Positions 47,646 through 56,218 of a DNA stretch of 64,000 nucleotides are shown here, in pieces. The position numbers were made by a program, and so were the translations under genes. Source of the stretch: Bacteroidales bacterium. Its GTDB lineage: Bacteria > Bacteroidota > Bacteroidia > Bacteroidales > VadinHA17. The stretch's first letter is position 1; the number at the start of each line of letters is the position of its first letter. The stretch spans positions 1-64,000 of the forward strand of contig JADKBK010000012.1 in NCBI GenBank assembly GCA_016715075.1, given 5' to 3'. A model generated the notes under the pieces. The model worked only from the letters and a program-made list of their open reading frames with translations. It made no database searches and had not been told where the DNA came from.

Positions 47646-50168
47646 ATGCTTAGGCGGAATCTGCTTTTTGCATTGTTAAGCTTGTCACAGATTCTGACAG
47701 GACAAAAGGCTTCGGTCTTGGTTGAGTCGAGGGACATCCTTACTTATCCTTACAGTGATCCAAACCCGTTGCCTGTTTTGGCTGAGGGAAATAGTGAGAT
47801 CTTTCCTTATCATTTATTCAATACCTATAGCCTAAAAGGTATTATGCAGAAATGGGAGGTGGTAAAGCTTGAAAATGATTACATAATAGTGTATATACTT
47901 CCCGGCAATGGAGGAAAGGTCTGGGGGGCTGTTGAAAAGTCGACAGGCAAAGAATTTATCTACCGGAACGAAGTGGTGAAGTACAGGGATATATCAATGC
48001 GCGGACCATGGACTTCAGGAGGTATAGAATTCAACTTTGGTTTAATTGGCCATAATCCATCAACTTCAGTTCCGGTTGATTATAAGACAACGGAGAATGC
48101 TGATGGGAGCGTGAGTTGTATTGTTGGAAGCCTCGATTTACCATCACGCACAAAATGGGGTGTCGAAATAAGACTCCCCGCCAACAAAGCATATTTTGAG
48201 ACCAGGGCATTGTGGACTAATCCAACCGTATTGCCTCAGACATATTATAACTGGATGACAGCCGCCGCCGTAGTTTCAGATGATCTTGAGTTTGCCTATC
48301 CCGGAAACCAGGAAGTTGGGCATGGAGGTGAACAATTCCCCTGGCCGGTAGATCGTGAAGGACGTGATCTCTCTATGTATAAAAACAATGCATTTGGATC
48401 TGACCGTTCAGCACATATAGTGGGTGAATATAATGATTTCATGGGTGGCTATTATCATAATTCTGAATTCGGTTTTGGGCACTGGGCTTTGTATGATGAG
48501 ATGCCCGGACATAAGCTTTTCCTTTGGTCGCAATCAAGAAGCGGGGGGATCTGGGAAGATCTTCTTACTGATACCGATGGGCAGTATTATGAATTTCAGG
48601 CCGGACGAATGTTCAATCAGTACGGAGGTACCACTGCCTTTGAAACACCTATTTCTCAGACTCCATTCAACCCCGGTCTATCTGACCGGTGGACTGAAAT
48701 ATGGTTCCCTGTGAAAGATATTGGTGGCCTTAGCGATGTTTCGCCAATGGGAGTGCTTCATGTTAAAGTTGCAGACGGAAAACTTCAGGTTGGGATCAAT
48801 GCCCTCTCAGATGCGAATGCAAAAATTATAGTTAAATCGGGAGATAAGGTTATTCTGACTGAGGAAAAAACTTTCAGGCCGATGGATGTTTATAAGAATT
48901 CTATTTCATGGAGTGCGGGAGATGATTATGAGGTAGTTGTTGAAGCTATGGATCTGAAGTACAGCCCGTCAAAAAAAGAATATTTAAAAAGGCCTTTCGT
49001 AACAACAATGCCAAAGGGTTTAACCACCGCGGCATCTCTTTATCAGGAGGGAGTTCAATTAAAGGATGCCAGAAAATACAGCCATGCAAAAGTGCTTTTT
49101 AAAAAATGCCTTGAGAAAGATCCTCTCTATATTGATGCTTTGGCTTGCCTGGCAGAACTCAGTTACCGAAGTGTCAAATATGATTCCGCTTTATATTATG
49201 CAAATAATGCCCTTCAGCTTGATACCTACCATCCGGCAGCCAATTTTTTTGCAGGAGTAAGCTACATGGCCCGGGGTTCCCTGGTTGATGCTGTTGAATC
49301 TCTGGGCTGGGCCGCAAGATCGCCTGAATTCAGGTCCGTAGCTTATTCACAAATGGCGGTGGTTGAATTAAGGCTTAACAATAAGGAACTTGCCGAACAT
49401 TATGCTAACCTTGCTCTCGACTATAACCGTTATTGTTTTAATGCAATGGAAGTCCTCGCAGTCAGCTATCGCAGATCTGGCGAGACAGCACTGGCGGATA
49501 AATATATAAATAGTATTTCGCAGTTGGATCAATTGAATCATTTTGCTGATTATGAACGGAGCCTTCTGCATCCTTCCGCTGAGAACGACCTTAAATTTAC
49601 CTCTTCCATTAAAAATGAAATGCCTTACCAGACTTACCTGGAGTTAAGCCTCATTTATTATGGATTTGGATCTAAGGATGAAGCTTTGAAGGTGCTGGAA
49701 AAATCGCCGGTTCATCCCTTGATTACACTATGGAAGGCTTATCTTAAAGATGATTCATCCCTTCTTAATGAAGTAGCAATTGCTTCACCTGCATTTGTTT
49801 TCCCTTACAGGACCGAGACTGTATCAGCTCTTAAATGGGCGCTGTCGAAGAACCCCGGCTGGAAGTTTAAATACTATCTGGCCCTGAATTACTATGCCAT
49901 TCAGCGTGAGGCAGAAGCAATGGAACTCCTGAAAGCCTGTGGACAGGAACCTGATTATGCACCGTTCTATCTTACAAGAGCTGAACTTATAAAGCCCATG
50001 GATGATAAAAATGTGCTTTCTGATCTGGAATCAGCCCGGAAGCTCGCTCCTGATGACTGGCGGACAATGGGGAAACTTATTGACTATTATGAAAAAAATC
50101 ACGACTATCCAAAGGAATTGGATCTTGCGACTATCGCCTATAAAAGCACAAGGATAACCAGATTATAG
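47646..50168 (+). CDS. DUF5107-TPR protein B (paralogue of A), main part
   Basis: These 840 residues carry signal peptide, DUF5107 domain and most TPRs in one frame. The protein is collinear with and highly similar to protein A (shared VESRDILTYPY-type start, PWTSGGIEFNFG, MAGRMFNQYGG-like segment, DPLYIDAL), so the two are a recent tandem duplication with a 43-bp gap. The frame ends early at IAYKSTRITRL; the expected TKDNQIIGIKYVIALINN follows in the next frame, implying one missing base near 50150. Start ATG 47646. Confidence 0.82.
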   Translation: MLRRNLLFALLSLSQILTGQKASVLVESRDILTYPYSDPNPLPVLAEGNSEIFPYHLFNTYSLKGIMQKWEVVKLENDYIIVYILPGNGGKVWGAVEKSTGKEFIYRNEVVKYRDISMRGPWTSGGIEFNFGLIGHNPSTSVPVDYKTTENADGSVSCIVGSLDLPSRTKWGVEIRLPANKAYFETRALWTNPTVLPQTYYNWMTAAAVVSDDLEFAYPGNQEVGHGGEQFPWPVDREGRDLSMYKNNAFGSDRSAHIVGEYNDFMGGYYHNSEFGFGHWALYDEMPGHKLFLWSQSRSGGIWEDLLTDTDGQYYEFQAGRMFNQYGGTTAFETPISQTPFNPGLSDRWTEIWFPVKDIGGLSDVSPMGVLHVKVADGKLQVGINALSDANAKIIVKSGDKVILTEEKTFRPMDVYKNSISWSAGDDYEVVVEAMDLKYSPSKKEYLKRPFVTTMPKGLTTAASLYQEGVQLKDARKYSHAKVLFKKCLEKDPLYIDALACLAELSYRSVKYDSALYYANNALQLDTYHPAANFFAGVSYMARGSLVDAVESLGWAARSPEFRSVAYSQMAVVELRLNNKELAEHYANLALDYNRYCFNAMEVLAVSYRRSGETALADKYINSISQLDQLNHFADYERSLLHPSAENDLKFTSSIKNEMPYQTYLELSLIYYGFGSKDEALKVLEKSPVHPLITLWKAYLKDDSSLLNEVAIASPAFVFPYRTETVSALKWALSKNPGWKFKYYLALNYYAIQREAEAMELLKACGQEPDYAPFYLTRAELIKPMDDKNVLSDLESARKLAPDDWRTMGKLIDYYEKNHDYPKELDLATIAYKSTRITRL

Positions 50169-50236
50169 GGATCAAATACGTCATTGCCCTGATAAATAAC
50201 CGGCAGTATGCAAAAAGCGTCAAAACTCTGGGAGGT

Positions 50237-50752
50237 ATGAATATTCTGCCAAATGAGGGTGCTAGTCTGGGAAAGGTAGTATTTGAACAGGCTAATTTGT
50301 TCCTGTCGATGGACCTGATAGAGCAGAAAAAGTACGGAGAAGCAATCAAAATGATTGAAAAATCAAAAGAATGGCCTGAAAACCTTGGAGTAGGACAACC
50401 TTATAATGTTGATACCAGGATACAGGACTATCTCAATGTATATTGTCTTGAGAAATTGAGAAAGTCAGGAGAAACCACAGGGTTAAAGAAATCGATTATA
50501 GATTATGCCGGTAAGTATGAATATCCGTCATTCAATGATATTCTGTCAATCAAAACAGTGAATGCAAGCGGAGATATCGCTGCGGTTGAAGCTATAGTTA
50601 AGAAGATCCAGGATTCAGATAATCCGGTTCAGATGTGGGTTGTTGCAACTGCAAAAAATGATCAGAAAGCCATCGCAGGTCTGGAGAAGGAATTGGCTGC
50701 AAATACCAGTTTCCTGATTATTAAAAGAGTTCTGGAAGTTACATCCAAATAG
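50237..50752 (+). CDS. DUF5107-TPR protein B, C-terminal TPR part (frameshifted)
   Basis: This 171-residue ORF is the end of protein B; the same frame is open back to about 50150 (KDNQIIGIKYVIAL...). It aligns with the last 170 residues of protein A (VVFEQANLFLSMDLIEQKKYGEAIKMIEKSKEWPENLGVG). It should not be annotated as an independent gene; its ATG is internal. Confidence 0.8.
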   Translation: MNILPNEGASLGKVVFEQANLFLSMDLIEQKKYGEAIKMIEKSKEWPENLGVGQPYNVDTRIQDYLNVYCLEKLRKSGETTGLKKSIIDYAGKYEYPSFNDILSIKTVNASGDIAAVEAIVKKIQDSDNPVQMWVVATAKNDQKAIAGLEKELAANTSFLIIKRVLEVTSK

Positions 50753-50931
50753 GATTAACGATCTGAGACCGGAATTTTAATTTATATAGACTATGGTAAG
50801 GTTTGCAATATGAATGATAAATTGAACCAGCAGGAGCAGCATGAAAATCCGCGTCACGATAGTATTTCTGAGTTTTATTGACCATATGAATAGTAAAGTA
50901 AACACCCTTTTTTCTTATTTTATCACGGGAA

Positions 50932-51759
50932 ATGAATTCACAAACCAGCACTCATATCTTTCGTCTGGCTCTGGTACAGATGTACGTAGAGCCGGGCTCC
51001 CTTCAGAAAAACCTTGATCATGCGAAAGAACTTATATCAGAGGCAGCTATTAGCGGAGCTGACGTTGTTCTTCTTCCGGAGGTAATGGATCTCGGCTGGA
51101 CGCATCCTTCCGCCAGACAGCTTGCAGATTCTGTACCGGGTGGCGTTGCCTGCTCAGTTCTCTGTAAAGCAGCAATAGATAACAATGTATTTCTCTGCGC
51201 AGGTATTGTTGAGAAGGAAGGTGACAATATTTACAATTGTGCAGTTATAATCGACAATCATGGAAAGGTTCTTATAAAGCACCGCAAGCTTAATGAACTC
51301 GATATTGCGCATAGTGTATACGACCAGGGGGACAGGCTGAATGTCTGCCAGACTCCTTGGGGTACATTCGGGCTTCTCATCTGTGCCGATGCAAATGCCA
51401 ATGACCATGTGCTCACCCGTTCACTAGGCTATATGGGAGCCGATGTGATCCTTTCTCCTTCAAGCTGGGCGGTTCCTCCTGATCATGACAATGTAAAAGA
51501 GCCCTATGGAGATACCTGGCGTAAAGCTTATATGCCTGTTGCAAAGGAATTTGGAGTATGGATCGCCTCTGCCAGCAATGTAGGTCCCGTTACTGAAGGT
51601 CCATGGAAAAACTGGAATTGCATAGGGTGTTCGCTGGTAGTGGCTCCTGATGGAGTCGAGCTACTCATGGGACCATACGGTAAAACGGCAGAGAAAATAC
51701 TTTACTGCAACATTAATCCAATACCAAGACCAGCAAGGGGAACCGGATGGTCGAAGTAA
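50932..51759 (+). CDS. Carbon-nitrogen hydrolase, cytosolic (nitrilase superfamily)
   Basis: The 275-residue protein has the nitrilase Glu-Lys-Cys triad: Glu in LLPEVMDLGW, Lys in KHRKLNELD, and Cys in LLICADANAND. There is no signal peptide, in contrast to the exported family member at 34436-35377. It probably hydrolyses an amide or carbamoyl group. GGGAA just before the ATG is a fair ribosome-binding site. Convergent with the HGSNAT-like pair, 28 bp apart. Confidence 0.88.
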   Translation: MNSQTSTHIFRLALVQMYVEPGSLQKNLDHAKELISEAAISGADVVLLPEVMDLGWTHPSARQLADSVPGGVACSVLCKAAIDNNVFLCAGIVEKEGDNIYNCAVIIDNHGKVLIKHRKLNELDIAHSVYDQGDRLNVCQTPWGTFGLLICADANANDHVLTRSLGYMGADVILSPSSWAVPPDHDNVKEPYGDTWRKAYMPVAKEFGVWIASASNVGPVTEGPWKNWNCIGCSLVVAPDGVELLMGPYGKTAEKILYCNINPIPRPARGTGWSK

Positions 51760-51787
51760 TAATTAAAATAAGAAAGAGCTAAATCTG

Positions 51788-52888
51788 TCAGAGTTTAATG
51801 AAGATTTTGCGTTTATAGAGGAAGTAGCATATATACCATACCATAGCAGCAACCAAGATAGTCGTTATCACTCCGAAAGTTACTTCACCACCCCAACCGA
51901 AGAGCCTCCAGGTAAAAGGTTCTAGCATACTTTCGAGTAAATGTTTCCCTCCAAGATTCGAGAACAGATAGATAAATATAGGGTTCATGCCTACAATTGC
52001 AAAGAACAGGGCAAATTTTCTGTATTTGAGAACATCTATGAGCCAGTATGATAAAGCCATGGCAAGCAGGCAATAACCACCGCTGACTAACATAAAAGAA
52101 CTTGTGCATGTACGTTTGATAATAGGGATGTAAGGACTCATACAATACCCTATAATTACTGCAATTATTCCAGGTATCACTAATGTAAGGATCTTTTTTC
52201 TGTGAGGAAAATCTTTCATCAGCAGCTTTCCTACAAGGACACCCCATATCGTATGGGCACTTGTCGGAATGGCGTTGAAGGCAACCCACCTGTCGTTGCT
52301 CAGTTTTCCGGTTATGGCAATATCAACCCATGATCCGAAATTGTGATCGGCAGTAAAGGGCTGATTAAAGCCATCCACACTCCATAACTGGTAAATAACA
52401 TCAGACAGAATGATCATTCCAAAAGAGACAGCCAGCTGCCATTTGAAATCTGTTTCCATCAGCAGGAATGCTACCATATATGTAAAAGATAACTGTGCCA
52501 GCACATTTGTCAGACTGAAGCCATCTTTATCTGAGCCTAGCATAAATCCGAATGCAAGGAGAAGCAGGGAACGCCTCAGAACATGATAGAAGGCTTTCTT
52601 CCAGCTATCACCTCTTGCAATTCGCTTTGACACCGCGAAAGGCATCGAAACTCCAACAATGAACATAAAGAATGGCTGGATGAGGTCCCAGGCATAGAGC
52701 CCGCTCCAGTCAGCATGCTCAAGCTGCTTGTTAATAAGAGCAATTACAACACCCCCTTTTTGACTATCTGCCAGTATATGAAATACTCCGGTAATACCTG
52801 TTACAAGCATGAACATTGTGAATCCCCTGAAAAAGTCTATTGAAAGGATCCTGTCCTGCTCCTGGTTTAACTGTACCTTATCGCTCAT
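51788..52888 (-). CDS. HGSNAT-like/DUF5009 transmembrane acyltransferase-type protein (copy 1)
   Basis: This 366-residue integral membrane protein has about ten hydrophobic segments and the family motifs RILSIDFFRGFTMFML (near 12-28) and WDLIQPFFMFIVGVSMPFAV (near 67-86). It belongs to the COG4299/DUF5009 group related to heparan-alpha-glucosaminide N-acetyltransferase (HGSNAT, NagX), which acetylates amino sugars across a membrane with acetyl-CoA. That function is only proven for eukaryotic members. It is a tandem copy of the next gene (6-bp gap), so both are one operon. Confidence 0.82.
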   Translation of the reverse strand: MSDKVQLNQEQDRILSIDFFRGFTMFMLVTGITGVFHILADSQKGGVVIALINKQLEHADWSGLYAWDLIQPFFMFIVGVSMPFAVSKRIARGDSWKKAFYHVLRRSLLLLAFGFMLGSDKDGFSLTNVLAQLSFTYMVAFLLMETDFKWQLAVSFGMIILSDVIYQLWSVDGFNQPFTADHNFGSWVDIAITGKLSNDRWVAFNAIPTSAHTIWGVLVGKLLMKDFPHRKKILTLVIPGIIAVIIGYCMSPYIPIIKRTCTSSFMLVSGGYCLLAMALSYWLIDVLKYRKFALFFAIVGMNPIFIYLFSNLGGKHLLESMLEPFTWRLFGWGGEVTFGVITTILVAAMVWYICYFLYKRKIFIKL

Positions 52889-52894
52889 GATTTA

Positions 52895-54007
52895 TCAGAT
52901 CTTTATGTATAACTTGTTTTTAAACAGCCAGTAACAGAGGTACCATTGAGCTGCCCATGAACAAAGGCTTACTAAGATGGCAACCATTATCTCTCCACTC
53001 CACGAAAAAATTGTTGTGGCAAAGGGTGTGAAAAATTTTCTGAGTATTTCTGCTCCTCCCAATGAGAAGAAAAGATAAATGAAAATGCTGTTCATTCCGA
53101 CAATAATAAAAAACCTGGTGCCGGAAATAATTTTCTTAACATCGATCAGCCAGTAACAGAATGCGAGTGCGAGTATAGCCCAGCCACCACTGGCAAAAAC
53201 GAATGAAGAAGTTGCTATCTTTTTAATTATAGGTGTAATATTAAGGAAGTCGAGGGAGTAGCCGATAATTAGTCCTGAAAGACCCGCAATTATCATGATC
53301 TGAATCTTATTTTTGACTGCACGGTCGCTCTTGAGAAGCTGACCAAAAAGAACTCCCCATACAGTGTGGGCAATTGTCGGGAAAGCGTTTATTGAAGCCC
53401 AGATACTTGCCTTATCAACACCTTCGATCTTATTATTGGCCCATGCTCCCAGATTTTCATAAGGAACCCAGGGATGATTAAAGCCCTCAACAGGGAAAAA
53501 CCTGTAAGCAAGATCGGTGATCAGGAGAACAATAAGGGTGAAAATAAGCTGAAAGGAAAAGCTTTTTTTCATTATAAGGAAAGCGACGAGGTAGGTAACA
53601 GATAGCTGAGCCAGTACATTCTGAAGCCTGAAGACTATTCTCCCCGGTTCCATACAGTATAGAGCCCATCCGAAGAAAAGGAGCAGAGCTGATCGTCTGA
53701 GTGCATGCAGCAATATTTTCTGATCGCTGTCGCCTTTCTTTTGCCTGTTTGTAACCGCAAATGGGATTGCAACTCCAACGATAAACATGAAAAATGGTTG
53801 AATAAGATCCCAGAAATGCAAACCATTCCATTCATGATGACTGAACTGTGTGCCCAGGAATTGCATTATGCTGCTTCCCTGGATTGACTCTATGTGGCTG
53901 TAAATCTCGGTACTTTCACCTATCAGCAGGAACATTGTGAGTCCTCTGAAAAAATCTACTGAAAGAATCCTTTCCTGCTTCTGGTCGAATTGAATCGGGT
54001 TAGACAT
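52895..54007 (-). CDS. HGSNAT-like/DUF5009 transmembrane protein (copy 2)
   Basis: The 370-residue paralogue shares the same motifs (RILSVDFFRGLTMFLL, WDLIQPFFMFIVGVAIPFAV, FPTIAHTVWGVLFGQLL) and topology as copy 1. Sequence divergence between the copies suggests an older duplication with possible specialisation for two substrates or a heteromeric complex. It is the first gene of the pair and ends 6 bp before copy 1. A CACGGAG-type repeat lies upstream. Confidence 0.82.
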   Translation of the reverse strand: MSNPIQFDQKQERILSVDFFRGLTMFLLIGESTEIYSHIESIQGSSIMQFLGTQFSHHEWNGLHFWDLIQPFFMFIVGVAIPFAVTNRQKKGDSDQKILLHALRRSALLLFFGWALYCMEPGRIVFRLQNVLAQLSVTYLVAFLIMKKSFSFQLIFTLIVLLITDLAYRFFPVEGFNHPWVPYENLGAWANNKIEGVDKASIWASINAFPTIAHTVWGVLFGQLLKSDRAVKNKIQIMIIAGLSGLIIGYSLDFLNITPIIKKIATSSFVFASGGWAILALAFCYWLIDVKKIISGTRFFIIVGMNSIFIYLFFSLGGAEILRKFFTPFATTIFSWSGEIMVAILVSLCSWAAQWYLCYWLFKNKLYIKI

Positions 54008-54319
54008 TGTAGTAGTATTAGTTTATGTTTTCATTCTTTTTTACCACGGAGTTACACGGAGTTTGCACGGGACACACTTTTAATGAACAAAGGGACTCTT
54101 ATACTTCCATTCACCCATTCCCCCTTTCACCCATTCCACCTTTCCTCTTTTCTCATGGTAAGATGATCAGAAGAGGTTAATTAATTTTCGTTTCCGTTCA
54201 AAACAAAAATATAATATTATAATTCATTTCAAATACAATTATTTAAATATTTCGAAGTAAAAAATAAGGAAATGAAATAAGTGTTACAGCGATCAGTTTT
54301 TTTGTCGGGTAAAGATATC
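54008..54319. repeat. Gene-free region with CACGGAG and CCATTCACCCATTCC repeats
   Basis: Around 54041-54068 CACGGAGTTACACGGAG lies in direct repeat. At about 54111-54140 a pyrimidine-rich stretch repeats TTCACCCATTCC. The remaining AT-rich part carries no gene. The CACGGAG words relate this patch to those at about 6.1 and 16.5 kb. Confidence 0.65.
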
Positions 54320-55150
54320 TCAGTGTTTGGACGAAAGAAGTTCAGCCAGTTGCCTGCGATACTGGTCAAATTTGTATCCCCTGGCCGACCAGCTTATGTT
54401 ACTATTGGATTTTGCTTCCCAAAGGGCGGTTGGTATGCAGTTGTCAACTATTAGTTTAGCTTCATTTGAAAGCCCCGCCTGCTTCGCCAGCCATAAGTAT
54501 TCATAATCCTGTGCTCCTCTCCTCCAGTTTTTTGCCCTGATAGAAGATAGAGGACCAATCAGACCCCTGTTTTCTTTCGGGAAAAGAATATCCTGCCCTG
54601 GGTATAAAAATGTACCGTCTCCATTTACCTCATTGTTGTATGTAAGCGGATCAGTGAAAACATTGGTATTATTCCAGTAGTTAACCAGCCAATAAAAGTA
54701 CTGGTCAATGTCATATTTCCATATTATCCATGGCATAACCCTGAATTCAACTGCATCTCCGTCAATAACTACGGCACCCATGCCGGGACGATAGCCATTG
54801 TATATTCCGTATTTATGACCAAGAGCTCTTTCAGATGCCACCTCCTGTTCAGTGGCACTAACAGTCGCTTCCTGGCTGGAAACCGACCAGAAATCCACAT
54901 AGCCTGTTAATCCTGGTTTAATTTTATTGGTTACCAGCGATGGTATAATTCTTCCGATCCCCGGATTGGAGTGAGTCCAGTCTGCCTGCATTCTGATTGT
55001 ATCCATAGAACCGGTTCCCAAAGCGCCAGCCGGGCCTTTCCAGTCAGGTTCATCGGGAAACAGATATTTATGGTATTCCACTCCGGGAGCATTGTTATTG
55101 AACCAGTTTACCCAGGCATTTGAGCCACTCCACCAGTCTGACTTGTTCAT
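54320..55150 (-). CDS. DUF4091-type glycoside hydrolase, C-terminal part (frameshifted)
   Basis: These 276 residues are the catalytic-like half of a DUF4091 protein (DEPDWKGP, YKYDIDQYFYWLVNYWNN, FLYPGQD, RAKNWRRGAQDYEYLWLAKQAG, all typical). The ATG at 55150 is internal. In the same frame the protein extends upstream as IGLYGSFPDEYGGSLEN, joining the ORF 55147-56169. A single missing base near 55212 (GGTAAC run) splits the gene. Members of this family are secreted putative glycoside hydrolases. Confidence 0.78.
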   Translation of the reverse strand: MNKSDWWSGSNAWVNWFNNNAPGVEYHKYLFPDEPDWKGPAGALGTGSMDTIRMQADWTHSNPGIGRIIPSLVTNKIKPGLTGYVDFWSVSSQEATVSATEQEVASERALGHKYGIYNGYRPGMGAVVIDGDAVEFRVMPWIIWKYDIDQYFYWLVNYWNNTNVFTDPLTYNNEVNGDGTFLYPGQDILFPKENRGLIGPLSSIRAKNWRRGAQDYEYLWLAKQAGLSNEAKLIVDNCIPTALWEAKSNSNISWSARGYKFDQYRRQLAELLSSKH

Positions 55151-56169
55151 ATTTTCAAGGCTTCCTCCATACTCATCAGGGAATGAGCCATATAATCCAA
55201 TTGAAAAGTATTGTTACCAATATTTTCTCCGGGGCCTGCATAGTTATACCCGGCTGAATATAATTCTCCTGTAAGGTATCTCCTGTGGAAATCTGTCATA
55301 TCCGAGAGGTTTGACACTTCCCTGACAAGGTTGAAACGGTGACGATGAGCCATCTGGTGATACTTTGCTTCCAGCTGATAGTATGAAGAGCTGCCTTCGG
55401 TTTCTCCATGCCGCTTTGCCAGATCCCAGGGTGAAAGAGCGAACATATTTTTAATATGGGTGGAATCGGGCAGCGTAAAATCATAAACCTCCAGAAATAC
55501 AGGTATCACCTTGAATAAAGTATCTGAATTGGTTATTGTTGCAGTTCCTGTATAAGCTCCTGATGAGGCATTTTTGGGAATCAGTATATCCACCCATATT
55601 CCCTGATTGTTATTGCTGACTATTGAAAAGGGAGCTCCGCCTTTACCTGCCGGAGCAGAGAAAGGAATAAGACAATCGGGGACCCATCCGGTATAATAGG
55701 CTGATGGTGTTGCACTGGCAGAATAGAACCAAAGCGGAGGGGTTCTGCTTGTGATTTCAAGATAATGTTCTGTAAAAAGCTCAACGTATCGGTCCCTGTA
55801 ATCGAAAGGATCAGCAGGACCTTGAGCCGATCCGGGAATGACTGTGGTTCCATTGGTTAGATCACTGACAACCACATTAACCTTTCCGGCACCTTTCTTT
55901 TCAGCCTGGATAATAAGCTGAAAAGCTACTATCTCATTCCTGGCACCGAAAATATTTATACTGCTGTCATGCCATACGGCATTGTTAATATCCGTTGCAA
56001 GTGCATTGGTTATATCATCACGCTTTATTTTCTCCCCGTCATCAACGGCCCAGATACGTCGGATCCCAGTATCTTTGTTTGTATCCGGCGGATCAAATGA
56101 TTTATCCTTGCGGCATCCGGCAGCTACTGAGAGAAATAGTAAAACAGATGTTAATAATCGAATATTCAT
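55147..56169 (-). CDS. DUF4091-type glycoside hydrolase lipoprotein, N-terminal part (frameshifted)
   Basis: These 340 residues start with a lipoprotein signal (LLFLSVAAGC) and an Ig-like N-terminal domain with GARNEIVAFQLIIQAEKKGAG and the DFTLPDSTHIKNMFALS segment leading into the TIM-barrel-like part. The last 20 or so residues of this ORF (QLDYMAHSLMSMEEALKI) are out of frame. The repaired full protein is about 616 residues, normal for DUF4091 lipoproteins. Surface exposure is likely. Confidence 0.78.
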   Translation of the reverse strand: MNIRLLTSVLLFLSVAAGCRKDKSFDPPDTNKDTGIRRIWAVDDGEKIKRDDITNALATDINNAVWHDSSINIFGARNEIVAFQLIIQAEKKGAGKVNVVVSDLTNGTTVIPGSAQGPADPFDYRDRYVELFTEHYLEITSRTPPLWFYSASATPSAYYTGWVPDCLIPFSAPAGKGGAPFSIVSNNNQGIWVDILIPKNASSGAYTGTATITNSDTLFKVIPVFLEVYDFTLPDSTHIKNMFALSPWDLAKRHGETEGSSSYYQLEAKYHQMAHRHRFNLVREVSNLSDMTDFHRRYLTGELYSAGYNYAGPGENIGNNTFQLDYMAHSLMSMEEALKI

Positions 56170-56218
56170 TAAATAGAATGCAGATATAGTTCCGGGAATC
56201 TTATTGCCTGAGTGCTTC

